In this document: in pieces, positions 44,449 to 55,799 of the stretch
Numbering within the stretch: position 1 is the first letter of the stretch
How the letters are laid out: each line of letters opens with the position of its first letter
Assembly (NCBI GenBank): GCA_963693315.1
Contig: OY856188.1
Span: 187,089,487-187,153,486 of the forward strand
DNA from: Diogma glabrata
Lineage: Eukaryota > Arthropoda > Insecta > Diptera > Cylindrotomidae
Length of the DNA: 64,000 bases
Reading direction: 5' to 3'
Position numbers and translations under genes: made by a program
The notes under the pieces: model-generated
Databases searched by the model: none
The model's input: the letters and a program-made list of their open reading frames with translations, nothing else
What the model was told of the DNA's origin: nothing

Positions 44449-47400
44449 AATCATCGAATACATTTAATTTCCCATCATTACATCGAACGTATTTTAGACG
44501 TCTTGAACGTAACATCAGATATTGGAGGATGAGGAAATTATTTCGTAAAGCTTGTATTTCATCTATCCTTTCAGAAACAAAGGATCCTCGGCCGCGACTA
44601 ACAATAAGAATTTTGGACAAACATATTTCAGGACTATTGGATAGTGGAGCGTCAGTCACAATACTTGGAAGAAATTCCTTGGAATTATTGGAATCAGCAG
44701 GTACAACCTACCGTAAATACACTTCGTGTATTCGTACGGCAGATGGTACTGCGAATAAAATTTTAGGTAACATTGAAGTTCCAATAACTGTGAATGGCTC
44801 CACTAAATCAATGCGGTTCCATATAGTCCCTGGGTTACGAGAAGAGCTCTACCTGGGCATAGATTTCTGGAAGAAATTCGGTATTGTTCCTTCTTTTGTT
44901 AGTGAACTGACTCGCACAGAGCTACAAAATTTTAATACACATAACCTCACCACTGACCAGCAACATGAACTGGATATGATCAAGGATTCTTTCCCGTCAT
45001 TTGAAGTGTCTGGGCTCGGAAAGACTTCTTTGGTTGAACATGTCATCGATGTTGGTGATAGTGCACCTGTTAAACAGAGGCACTATCCCACATCGCCGGC
45101 TGTTCAACTGAAGGTTTATGCCGAACTCGACCGAATGCTTCAAATGGGCGTGATCGAAGAGAGTAACAGTTCTTGGTGCTCGCCAGTGGTCTTGGTACAA
45201 AAAGAATCTGGTAAAAACAGATTATGTATTGATAGCCGTCGTGTCAATTCACTAACTAAAAAGGACGCTTACCCACTTCCCTTGATTGATGGCTTACTAG
45301 GTCGTCTAAATAGCACAAAGTACATTTCCAGTATTGATCTCAAAGATGCTTTCTGGCAGATTCCTCTGGCAGAAGCATCTAGAGACAAGATAGCCTTCAC
45401 AGTGCCTGGTCGTCCATTGTATCAATTCCGGGTTATGCCCTTTGGATTGTGCAATGCTCCCCAGACAATGTGTCGGCTAATGCACAAAGTGATACCACAT
45501 CAATATCACGAAAATGTCTTTGTTTATTTAGATGATCTATTGGTAGTCTCTTCCACGTTCCAGGAACATATGGAATTGCTGTCGAAAGTCTCTTCATTGT
45601 TAAGAGCGGCTGGGTTAACCATAAACCTCAAGAAAAGTAAATTTGTTCTGAGAGAGGTGAAATACTTGGGATTTTTGGTTGGTGAAGATGGTCTTCGAAC
45701 AGACCCTGACAAGGTAAGAGCTGTAGCAGAGTATCCAGCTCCATCTACAGTAAAACAGATACGACGTCTTTTAGGAATGGCTGGTTGGTACCAACGTTTC
45801 ATACCAAGTTATGCAAGCGTGGTATCACCAATTACAGATTTATTAAAGAAGAGTTCGGGGAAATTGAAATGGACATTAGAAGCGCAAGCTGCTTTCGAAA
45901 ATTTAAAACGATTGCTGACTACAGCACCAGTATTAGTAAACCCTGACTATAATAAAGAGTTCTTTATTAGATGCGATGCGAGTCTGACAGGGATAGGTAG
46001 TGTGTTGTATCAGGTTGATACTGACGGACAAGAGTGTCCGATAGCCTTCATGTCGAAGAAATTAAATAGAGCTCAAAGAAACTATTCGGTTTCTGAGCTT
46101 GAATGTCTTGCGGCAATTCTGAGTGTGAAGAAATTCAGGGGCTATGTTGAAGGTCACCGATTTACAATTGTGACTGATCACTCAAGTCTGAAGTGGCTTA
46201 TGTCACAGAAAGACTTGAGTGGTCGTCTGGCTAGGTGGAGCCTAAAACTCCAACATATGGATTTTACCATTGTCCACCAAAAAGGTACCCAAAATATAGT
46301 CCCTGATGCTCTATCTCGTCTTTATGACGATACACACGAGGAATTGACGGAAGCATTAACACATCACATTAACGACATTAAACTCGACAATGAAGGTTAT
46401 CGGCACAAGGAATATACGGATATGATAGCTAAAGTTCAATCATCACCAAAGGACTTTCCATCAGTTAAAGTCGTGGATGATAAGCTATACATACGTATTG
46501 AGCCAAGACCTGATGCAATACCCAACGATGTTCCTGTGTGGAAACTCTGGGTACCAAAACCGATGACTTCCAACATGATTCAGAAACATCACGATGATAG
46601 TACTCCTGCTCATGGAGGTGTTAAAAAGACTTTAGAATTACTTCGACGTCTTTATTATTGGCCGGGCATGGCGTCACAGGTACACAACTATGTTGTGTCC
46701 TGCGACACATGTAAACAAACAAAAGCCACGAATCAGATATTGCGTCCTCCGATGCAATATCAATTCGAAACAGCACGTCCATGGCAGAGAGTCTATATAG
46801 ATTTTTTGGGACCGTACCCTCGTTCTACACTTGGGAATACGGTGTTATTGATAGTTCTGGATCATGCTACGAAGTTTGTACTACTGAAACCACTTAGAAA
46901 CGCAACTTCACCGAAGGTGAATGCTTTTCTGAGGAACGAAGTGTTTCTTACATATGGGGTACCAGAGTTTCTACACAGTGACAATGGCAAACAGTTCACT
47001 AGTAGGAACTTTCAAAATCTTTTGTCAGATTTCGGCATTAAACACATTAGGACCGGTGTCTATAGTCCTCAAAGCAACGCGTCAGAGCGGGTCAATAGGT
47101 CAGTTCTAGCAGCAATTCGAGCGTTCATTAAAGGTCAACATACCAAGTGGGATTCACAAATTGGTGAAATCGCATATGCACTGCGGGTCGCAGTACATTC
47201 AGCTACCAAGTACTCACCGTACTATTTATTATTTGGTCAACATCCAGTCTCGGATGGAAATACTTACCAATTGTTGAGATCACTACACCAACTTGGTGAA
47301 GATGCTGGTGAGGAATTAAAACGCTCTGATCATTTGACTCTGCTCAGGAACCGTGTTCAGGAAAATTTAAAAGCAGCTTTTAAGAAATCGCAACATCAGT

Positions 47401-47618
47401 ACAACCTGCGATCTAAACTACGGACTTTTCAACCACAACAACGTGTGTTTGTACGGCAACATCATTTGAGTGACGCTACAAAAAAATTCTCGGCAAAATT
47501 GGCTCCAAAGTTCTTACCTGCGATGATTAAGACTAAGATTGGAAATGTACTCTATGAGTGCACAGATATGAGCGGTAAGAATCTTGGAGTCCATCACGCG
47601 AAAGACATCAGGGAATGA
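44307..47618 (+). CDS. Pol polyprotein of the Osvaldo-like element, intact
   Basis: This is an uninterrupted 1103-codon frame with domains in gypsy order. The aspartic protease is at GLLDSGASVTILG (about residues 109-121). The reverse transcriptase has ISSIDLKDAFWQIPLAEASR and, near residue 406, VYLDDLLVV (YLDD). RNase H begins about residue 556 (RCDASLTGIGSVLY; TDHSSLKWL). The integrase has an HHCC finger (HHDDSTPAHGG...CDTCKQTK, about 761-805) and a DDE core (VYIDFLGPY, LHSDNGKQFTSRNF, SPQSNASERVNRS). The C-terminus has no chromodomain that I can see. It has all the enzymes for reverse transcription and integration, and none of the motifs are broken. It overlaps gag at its start. Confidence 0.95.
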   Translation: MSPVGKLPSESTCFGDGTLGSTSSEPEEIDERCRNAGRSPTTQETRIKSSNTFNFPSLHRTYFRRLERNIRYWRMRKLFRKACISSILSETKDPRPRLTIRILDKHISGLLDSGASVTILGRNSLELLESAGTTYRKYTSCIRTADGTANKILGNIEVPITVNGSTKSMRFHIVPGLREELYLGIDFWKKFGIVPSFVSELTRTELQNFNTHNLTTDQQHELDMIKDSFPSFEVSGLGKTSLVEHVIDVGDSAPVKQRHYPTSPAVQLKVYAELDRMLQMGVIEESNSSWCSPVVLVQKESGKNRLCIDSRRVNSLTKKDAYPLPLIDGLLGRLNSTKYISSIDLKDAFWQIPLAEASRDKIAFTVPGRPLYQFRVMPFGLCNAPQTMCRLMHKVIPHQYHENVFVYLDDLLVVSSTFQEHMELLSKVSSLLRAAGLTINLKKSKFVLREVKYLGFLVGEDGLRTDPDKVRAVAEYPAPSTVKQIRRLLGMAGWYQRFIPSYASVVSPITDLLKKSSGKLKWTLEAQAAFENLKRLLTTAPVLVNPDYNKEFFIRCDASLTGIGSVLYQVDTDGQECPIAFMSKKLNRAQRNYSVSELECLAAILSVKKFRGYVEGHRFTIVTDHSSLKWLMSQKDLSGRLARWSLKLQHMDFTIVHQKGTQNIVPDALSRLYDDTHEELTEALTHHINDIKLDNEGYRHKEYTDMIAKVQSSPKDFPSVKVVDDKLYIRIEPRPDAIPNDVPVWKLWVPKPMTSNMIQKHHDDSTPAHGGVKKTLELLRRLYYWPGMASQVHNYVVSCDTCKQTKATNQILRPPMQYQFETARPWQRVYIDFLGPYPRSTLGNTVLLIVLDHATKFVLLKPLRNATSPKVNAFLRNEVFLTYGVPEFLHSDNGKQFTSRNFQNLLSDFGIKHIRTGVYSPQSNASERVNRSVLAAIRAFIKGQHTKWDSQIGEIAYALRVAVHSATKYSPYYLLFGQHPVSDGNTYQLLRSLHQLGEDAGEELKRSDHLTLLRNRVQENLKAAFKKSQHQYNLRSKLRTFQPQQRVFVRQHHLSDATKKFSAKLAPKFLPAMIKTKIGNVLYECTDMSGKNLGVHHAKDIRE

Positions 47619-47941
47619 TGTCTTTTCGTTAGGTAGGGTAGTTCCTCTGTCTGATTGTCCACGCTGTGGTTCACATCTTCAGTGTCATACTTACTGGTTG
47701 TATCGGGGTGTCCATAGTGCTGACGTTCGGATGGATGGTCGGTCTCAGTACTCAGTGAGTTCCTAGGGACCTCATGGGTGTAGGAACCGGTCATCGGTCT
47801 TGACGCCAGTGACTGTGGGTATCTCGATCCCAGATACAGATTAGTTGTGGGAAGTAGTTCGATGGTTTCTGACGTAGAGGGGGTGACGACGTTTTTGTGA
47901 TTTCAAGGGTAAAAATCTTGGTTTTTACCTTGAATTCATGG
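47619..47941 (+). other. Pol-to-LTR spacer
   Basis: The spacer is non-coding and contains a short hairpin (aagacatcagggaatgatgtctt, from 47601). A purine run gtagagggggtga lies near 47875, about 65 bp before the LTR rather than next to it, so the functional polypurine tract is uncertain. No env ORF was seen. Confidence 0.55.
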
Positions 47942-49118
47942 TGTAACGTCCGCTATATTCGCCTAAACAATAATAAAACCAATTCATCTTCTTTTTCTAA
48001 TTCAATAAAAATTTATTTCATTAGTTTCAGTTCATTTTTTTTTACATTAATAATCATTTTAAAATTTTCTAATACTTAACGGCTAGTTAAATTTCGAATA
48101 TACTATAAAAAACAAACGAACGTACTCAATTTTATTTCCAATTCTAACGAACAGATGTCGTTACTAATTTTTGCTGAACCTTGGGTGTTACACGATTGAT
48201 TAGAAGATGTAAAACAAAAATCACATTTTTTTGATTGTTTCATTTTTTTTCGATGAAAAAAAATGGTATATAAAAATTGATTCCGGGTTTGGTTTTTAAA
48301 TAGAACACATCTAGTAAAAGTAAAAATAGTAAAAATATTGCAATTAATACAATTTCAATATAAAAGTGATTAAAAATCAAAAAAAAATATAATAGAAAAG
48401 TTAAAGAATAAATAAAATATTGTTATTAAAAAGCAAAACCAAATTAAAATCCCATGTTTGGGGATTGATATAGAATTAGAGATATACGCAAGTTATTAGT
48501 AAAAGCAATTTGTAGCAAAAGTTTTTGTGAACGATGAAATATATATATATATATATATAAGAATGAATTATTTCATTGCAACAAATTTGTAGTATTCTCT
48601 TTTTTTGAAGTTCAGTGAAGAAGAGAATTGGAGTGTACACCGCCATTATCTAAGATAATAGGGAAGGAACAGTTTTTGCCGCAAAACTAAGTAATCTGAA
48701 AGTGAGGGAAATTATCGATAAATGAGAGGAAGCATTGTTAATGTGAAAGAAGAATAAAAATTTGAATGGAGGAAGTAATCAAGGAGACTTGTAAATATAT
48801 GGAACCTGATAAAACAGAGCTGATAGCATAGACGAATTCTGGACAACATTTAGGTTAGATCTTTCCTTTATTTTTTTATTATTACTTGTTTTTGTATATA
48901 ATTCTGCAAACTGTTAAATTAATATGTACACATCCGTGTAACTACATGTATATATATATGTATGTAACCCTAGTCTGGAAAGAGATGACAGGCTAGTCAA
49001 TTAATAAGAGAGGAGATTCCAAAATCAAGTAGATCGTCTGGGGGCAAGTTATTTACTTGTTCCGGCATTTATTTTTCGTTTATGTGGTTTTATATTATAG
49101 CAAAGGTCCAATCTAACA
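47942..49118 (+). repeat. 3' LTR of the Osvaldo-like element
   Basis: Near-identical to 38747-39917. It is 6 bp longer through an expanded (at)n at about 48541. It is followed directly by TCAG, the target duplication, and then BEL gag sequence. Confidence 0.95.
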
Positions 49119-49706
49119 TCAGGTTTATCTGAATTGTTTTTAATTCATCTAACCATTTATCGATTTGATAGCCAATTAAGGAAATAATGGGAAAGTGAAA
49201 TCTCAGAAACAGAGTTATCTACCTGGGATCAATTACGTGAAATTTTAGAGAAAAAGTGTAGGGTTTTGGATTCAATAGAATCTAATAAAGTTCCAATTAA
49301 GTCAAACAATATTCTTTCAAACAAATCTTCTCATTATAATGCATATAAGCCAAGTAACTTAAATGCAACAAAAACATTTGGTATATTTAGCTCTATTAAA
49401 AATTCTGAGCAAACAACACGTGCAAATCAACCTTGGAAAGGAAATTATTCACATTCAAAAATTGTTTTTAAATGCCAAATATGTAATCAAGAGCATCAAT
49501 TGTTTAGTTGTCCCACGTTTTTGGATTTATCAACAACAGAAAGGTTTAATAGGATCAAACAGATGAAACTTTGTTCTAATTGCTTGAGGCCTAACCATAT
49601 ATCAATCACGTGTCCCTCCAGTGGATGTAAACATTGTGGGCGGAAACATAATTCATTACTACATCATTCAAATATCAAAAAAAAACATTTCAAATTCATC
49701 AAATGA
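49119..49706 (+). pseudogene. BEL/Pao gag, 3' part with zinc knuckles
   Basis: Continues the gag from 38746: LSELFLIHLTIYRFDSQLRK, a stop, then WDQLREILEKKCRVLDSIE. The nucleocapsid region reads FKCQICNQEHQLFSCPTFLD, MKLCSNCLRPNHISITCPSS and CKHCGRKHNSLLH, the triple Cys/His array usual in Pao elements. One stop and at least one slip are present. Confidence 0.9.
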
Positions 49707-51310
49707 ATTTAAAAGCAATGCGGAAGACTCCAGCAGTGTTTCTTCTAGTTCTCAAACATATTGTGCGCAAAATAATGTACAATCAAAGACGATGTTATTA
49801 GCAACAGCTTTAGTCTTAATTCAAGACAATCCTGGACAATACCATGAATGTAGGGCGCTTCTAGACAATGCGACCAAATCAAATTTTATTTCCGCACAAC
49901 TTATAAATAAATTGCAACTCAATACAAAAGAGTGTGACACAACAGTTCTAACTCTAAATCACAGCAGTACGCCTATTTCAAAAATGGTTTGTACAAATAG
50001 ACAATCAAAAGCTCATAGTTTTAAAACAAACATCGATTTTTGGTAGTACCATCTATCACAAATTCTTTGCCAAATTCCAACATAAACATTGCCTCATGGT
50101 CAATACCTAAACAGATCAAATTAGCGGATCCATTTTTTAACATTTCGCGACCCGTTGATATTTTAATTGGTGCTCAGTTCTATGTATCTGTTCTCCGCCA
50201 AAACAAAATACAAATCAATTCAAATTTACCTATGTTACAAGATACAGTATTAGGCTGGGTTTTTAATGGAAAATACACTAAAAATATATCTCATAATTTT
50301 ATTATTAACACATGCATCAACTCTGAGTCAAATAAATTTCAAAATAACTCCAATGATGAAATTTTGCAAAACATTAAAACTCTTTGGGAATTAGACTCCG
50401 TTCCTCCTAGAAAACAACTTTCTATTGAAGAACAAAAATTTGAACAACACTTTGAACAAGTCGAAAGTCAGATAGAAGATATTCATTAAAACTTCCTTTA
50501 AAAGAAAAGGTTGATCAATTGGGTCAATCAAAGGAAGCAGCTTTAAAACGTTTTTATAGCATGGAACGAAAGTTAAATGCAAATCCAGATTTAAGAGAGC
50601 CGTACAATAAATTTATGTTGGAATATTTAGAATCAGGACATATGAGAGTATCATCTAACAACAAAGTAGAATCTAATTTTCAATCATACTATTTGCCTCA
50701 TCACCCAGTTCTGAAACCAACAAGTAGTTCAACAAAACTACGTGTCGTCTACGATGGCTCATCACCTACAACAACAAACATCTCATTAAACGACATTTTA
50801 ATGGTCGGTCTCAATGTCCAACATAGTTTACTTCATATCATTTTAAGGTTCAGATCACATCAAATAGTTTTCACTGCTGACATTGTTAAAATCTTCAGAC
50901 AAATTGAAATAGATGAATCATAAAAAAAGCTTTAACAAATACTCTGGCGAACAAATTCAAAGGATCCTATAGAAACATATGAGTTGTGTACCGTAACATA
51001 TGGTACAGCTTCTGCTAGTTATTTAGCAGCTCGTACCCTTATGCAACTAGCAAAGGACGAGATTGAATCCTTCCCAATAGCATCAGCCATAACACTTAGG
51101 GATTTTTATATGGACGATATTTTAACAGGGGCGGACAACATAAAAGATGCCACAGTTATGCAAAGTCAATTAATAGAACTATTACAAAGAGGTGGATTTC
51201 ATTTGCATAAATGGGCGTCAAACTCTAAAAATTTACTTGCAAACATTCCAACTCATTTACAGGAAATTCCAAAACAGTTCGCAGATTCCAACGAATCAAT
51301 AGAGGCCTAA
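49700..51310 (+). pseudogene. BEL/Pao protease and reverse transcriptase
   Basis: The protease region is at ECRALLDNATKSNFISAQLI (about 49850), with LLDN in place of DSG/DTG as is usual in Pao. After a frameshift, RPVDILIGAQFYVSVL and LPMLQDTVLGWVFNGKY follow. The RT begins near 50500, with LRVVYDGSSPTTTNISLNDI, VFTADIVKIFRQIEIDE, a stop-broken stretch at 50921-50985 (ILWRTN, PIETYELCTVTYGTASASYL) and FYMDDILTGADNI holding the catalytic pair. Three or more frame changes and stops make it inactive. Confidence 0.9.
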
Positions 51311-52014
51311 GGTTTATATTAGGATCCTAGTGCAGACAGTCTCTCCTATAATATAAATAGTTACGACAACGGTTTTCATAGTTCAACCAAACGGTCTTGG
51401 CTATCAGAAATTTCAAAGACCTACGACCCTTTAGGTCTAATATCACCTATTACAATAATAGGCAAAATCCTAATTCAAACATTATGAAAGTAAAACAAAT
51501 ATTGGGATCCCGAAATATCATTAGAGGACACACGCATATTAAAACATTATTACGTCTCAAGGACATTAATTTAATCAAATTTCCACGTTGTGTAATTTTA
51601 AACAATCGAGACTCTATAGAGTTACACGGCTTTGCCGATGCCTCTGAAAAGGCATACGGTGCTTGTGTATACATTCGTTCAACCAACTCAGATAAATTAT
51701 ACACGCAATTATTATGTAGCAAATCAAAGGTGGCTACACTTAAGTGTATAACTCTGCCACGTTTAGAGTTGTGCGCAGCCCATCTTTTGTCTAAACTAAT
51801 TGTTACTGTAATTCAAGCATTAAATATCAAGCTTGACAACATATATCTGTGGTCAGATTCCACAATAGCATTAGCGTGGATAAAAACTCCATCTCATAAG
51901 CTAAAGATTTTCATTGCCAATCGGGTTAACGAAATACAAGAGTGAACAGCAAACTTTCAGTGGAATCATATCGATTCTAAGAATAACCCCGCCGATCTAA
52001 TATCGCGAGGAATT
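51311..52014 (+). pseudogene. BEL/Pao connection and RNase H
   Basis: STKRSWLSEISKTYDPLGLI is the RT connection. RNase H follows in ELHGFADASEKAYGACVYIR, TLPRLELCAAHLLSKLI and YLWSDSTIALAWIKTPSHKL, and ends NPADLISRGIMP at about 52020. Stops lie at 51308 and 51943 and an indel near 51480. Confidence 0.88.
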
Positions 52015-53615
52015 ATGCCTAAAGAATTGCACTCCATACAGGATTGGTGGTGTGGTCCACAATTTCTATCGAACAAAATTATTAATCATGAACAGATAAA
52101 TACAAATGAATCTCACACAAAAACAGACTATAGCCAAGAACTAAAACACATTTCTAACACATTCATAACTTTAAGGGATCACAGAATTTCTACCTTTAAA
52201 TTTATAGAAAAATATAGTTCCTATCTTAAAATATTAAGAATTATGTCATATTGTCTTAGATTTATAAACAATTGCAGAAATAAAACTAATAGAAAATTTT
52301 GTACAATTCTGGAAACAAATGAATTAAATACTGCTATAACTTATTTGATAAAAATCATCCAATCTCAATCAATTGAACCTGAGATAAAAATTCTAAAACA
52401 AAATAACGAATTATCCAATGGGAATTCATTAAAATTATTAAGCCCATATTTAGATGAAAAGGGAATTTTACGAGTAGGCGGTCGTTTAAGACAATTGGAT
52501 TTAAATCATGACACAAAACACCAATATATTTTGCCATCACATAATAATTTTACAACATATTTATTCCAATATGAACATAAAAAGAATTTACATGCCGGAC
52601 GTCAACTGCTACTTTCGTTAATAAGACAGAAATATTGGCCTATAAGGGGTAAAAACATAGCTAACAAAACTTGTCGTCAATGTGTTGCATGCTTTAAAGC
52701 AAAGCCTATCTTGCAACAACAAATTATGGGTGATTTACCTGATTCACTCCAAGTAAATTATTCTCAACTTCAGGAGTTGATCTATCTGGACCATTTTTAA
52801 TCAAAACAAAAAAAAATTGAAATACCTCATTTCAAAAAATACATGTTGCACATTTGGAAATAGTAAGACTTATCGGCCGAAACATTTATCGCGTGCTTAA
52901 AACGTTTTCTTGCACATCGCGGTAAGTGTTAGACCTTATGGTCTGACAATGCAACTAATTTTGTTGGTGCAAATCACAAATTACAAGAAATGTCAATACT
53001 TTTTCAAGACAGCAATTCAAACATTTTGCAATTTTGTTCTACAGAACAAATAGTTTGGAAATTTATACCGCCAAGGGCTCCAAATTTCGGAGGATTTTGG
53101 GAATCTGGCATTAAGTCACTCAAAACACACCTAAAACGAGTAGCAGCTGATACTAAACGACACATGAAGAGTTTCACACATTAATTGTTGAAATTGAATG
53201 CCTACTATCAAATAACCCAAATGATCCTGAGCCGCTTACCCCAGCTCATTTCTTAACTGGTGGACCCATTGTTTCCACAAAGGAACCATCTTATTCTGGT
53301 ATAACTACAAATAGATTAACAAGCTGGCAAAAAATCTCGCAAATAACGCAAAATTTTTGGAAGAGGTTTTCTGTCGAGTATATTCATAACTTACAACAGC
53401 GTAATAAGATGAAATCTGAAAAACCAAATGTAAAATTAATGGATGTTGTTTTAGTTGCAGATGAACAAATGCCTTCTACGCAATTATTACTAGGCACGGT
53501 ACAACAAATTGTTTCTGGGTCTGATGGTAAAGTACGGGTGGTAGAGATTAAAACTAAAAATGGAGTTTGTAAGAGAGCTGTATCTAAAATTTGCAAACCA
53601 CCTCTCGATAATTAA
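52015..53615 (+). pseudogene. BEL/Pao integrase
   Basis: LLSPYLDEKGILRVGGRLRQ precedes the HHCC region (HKKNLHAGRQLLLSLIRQKY, CRQCVACFKAKP). The first catalytic block is broken at about 52790-52960. IPPRAPNFGGFWESGIKSLK holds the last Pao integrase motif, followed by LTPAHFLTGGPI and a C-terminal domain ending KICKPPLDN (53615). It is inactive through frameshifts. The following AT-rich sequence probably holds the 3' LTR, but no partner LTR was found upstream. Confidence 0.9.
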
Positions 53616-54339
53616 AATTTAACTAAGTATAATATTGAATTAAGGTTCTTATGGTAATTGATTCAAATACATATAAATTTAATTTTATTAAAAATATATA
53701 TATATATACGTTTATATAAATAATCTGTTGAAATATGAATTGAAATATCAATAATTAGCAATTATAAATCTGAAAATTTGAAAATTTTATCCAACATGGG
53801 ACATATATCAATCGGAGTCAGACGAAGAAGGTTGTCTCATAAATTTTAAAGAAAAAAAAAAATAATCGAAAATAGAAAAATAAGTGTGTATTATAGTGTT
53901 TGTGTTTATGCAAATAAAAGTGTTGAAGAACAGAGGCGGAGACAATTATATAATTGGTGAGATTGTTCTTTATTAAAAAAGTATTTGGTATTTTATATTT
54001 GTTGTTACCAAGCGGAAGGCAGGTAAAATTTTACCTTTTATTGCTTTGATGTAATAAATGTATTTATTATTATAAAGCATAAATTTGTTTTATATTGCTT
54101 GGTAACAGAAAATGTAAAATTTCGTTTTAGTTGTTAGTAGGAATTTCAAATTTAACCCTTTATTTGTACTCTTCAATTTTGTTAGTGTCATTTGTGTCCC
54201 CATTTTTTTTTCTTTTCTCTTATCGTGCTACTGTTGCATGAAACCTGCTATCGTGTTTTTGTGACAGAAATACCCAGTTTCTTTTGTACTGTGTAGTGTT
54301 GAAATTTAGACCTGGCCAAATTTCAGTTTCTATAGCTGC
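53616..54339. other. Non-coding, probable BEL 3' LTR region
   Basis: AT-rich with an (at)n tract at 53690. gttaccaagc (about 54005) and gcttggtaac (about 54097) form a short inverted repeat. No gene was seen. Confidence 0.35.
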
Positions 54340-55275
54340 AATGTCAAACGGCAAGTCTTTGTCTCAACAAAATGGCAGCAGAGTGAACCAACAGCTTAGC
54401 ATTGACTTCACCAACATAAGAGGTCTCAATTCGAATCTAAACGTGGTTCATCACTACATCGAAAAAAATAAACCTGACATATTGTTTCTTACCGAAACAA
54501 TTGTTAGTGGCAAAGCATCGAAATTGGATCTCGATAAATATCGTATACCTAGTTACGAATTGGAACATTCCTTTTATAACAAGCATGGTGTCTGTGTATC
54601 TGTTCGAAATTCACTTTCATGTATGAAAATTAAGGCTTACGAGTTGAACTCTAAGCACCACAATCCTATAGCACTGAAGATTTTAGGTTTTGATGAAACT
54701 ATGTTTATAATAGGATTATACAGATCCCCAAATTCTCCCCCAGGATGTCCCTTTTTCGATCAAATATCGGCTAATCTAGACAAGATTACCACGGACTACC
54801 CCAAAGCAAGACTGGTCATTCTTGGACACTTTAATATTCATAATACAGAATGGCTTGAATATTCATGGCGCACTGACGACGTAGGAAGACAAGCCGAACT
54901 GATACTCGCAGATTATCACCGTTTGACGCAAATGATAGTGTCCCACTAGAATCGCAGAAAATTCACATCATAACAGCAATTTGCTGGATCTGTTTTTGAC
55001 AAACGAACCAGATACTACGAAAACAAAAGTTGAACAACCCCTCGGAACATCGGACCATTTACTAATATCAGCAATAGTGCAATTTACATCACCGATACAA
55101 ATTGAAGCAAATCCTCGTCGCGTTTGGAACTATAAACGCGCTGACTGGGCGGGACTGAGAAACGTTTATGATGAAACACCTTGGAAAACTATTTGTTGTG
55201 TCGATCAAGATCCTAGCACATCGGCAATAAGAATCTCTGAAATTATAAAAGACGGAATGCGGCGGTTAGTATAGT
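54340..55275 (+). pseudogene. LINE endonuclease fragment, same clade as the intact LINE at 30741
   Basis: An ORF (MSNGKSLSQQNGSRVNQQLS start) reads DFTNIRGLNSNLNVVHHYIE, ILFLTETIVSG and VILGHFNIHNTEWLEYSWRT, parallel to GDFNVHNKSWLEFSKSTDD in the intact element. Here GHFN replaces GDFN, so a catalytic Asp is lost. After a stop at 54949 it continues NLLDLFLTNEPDTTKTK and GTSDHLLISAIVQ. It ends at 55275 before any RT. A C/T-rich tail with ccccattccttccatttt follows at 55280. Confidence 0.85.
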
Positions 55276-55799
55276 TATCCCTATATCCCCATTCCTTCCA
55301 TTTTCCCCATCTCCTTCTTTTATAGTTGACATGGTATCTTCGGATATTCAAAGAGTCTAAATAATGAATATTTCATATTTAGTGTGCTAAACATGTCTAA
55401 CTAATTAATAAAAAAAAACAATAATAACATAATGTATTATGAATTTGCTTATCAAATTAAATTGTTGTTGATAATTGTTGAGATCCTAGTATTTCAAGGC
55501 GGCCAATGTGTTAAGATTTACAACATACTGAATTTAGTTTATTTAAAACACACTGATAAAAAACCTGCAAGTAAAAACAAACAAAAAATTTGTAACGAAG
55601 ATCGAGAACTATCCGTTCTCTGTATAGTCAGTCGTAATGTAATACTAGCATTGTAAACATTAAAAAATTTATTGAGGTTTTTATTTAAACAATTTGAATG
55701 TTTGTTTTTTTGTTGTTTTTATTTGAACATTTTGAGCTTATTGAGTTTTTCATTTATACATTTTGAATAATCACCAGGTAAACCATCCAATGAACCTAT
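55276..55799. other. Non-coding spacer between LINE fragments
   Basis: C/T-rich and then AT-rich sequence. A 74-codon frame at 55432-55656 has no recognisable features. Confidence 0.4.

Larger units (their letters stand above)
38747..49118 (+). mobile_element. Osvaldo-like Ty3/gypsy LTR retrotransposon, young insertion
   Basis: The element is 10.4 kb with LTRs of 1171 and 1177 bp that look nearly identical. The 6-bp length difference is explained by an (at)n tract. It is flanked by the 4-bp duplication TCAG. A tRNA-Lys-type primer site, very long LTRs, a 4-bp target duplication and a long leader together fit the Osvaldo/Ulysses lineage. It carries an extra ORF, gag with one stop codon, and intact pol. 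It sits inside a BEL/Pao gag. Confidence 0.9.
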
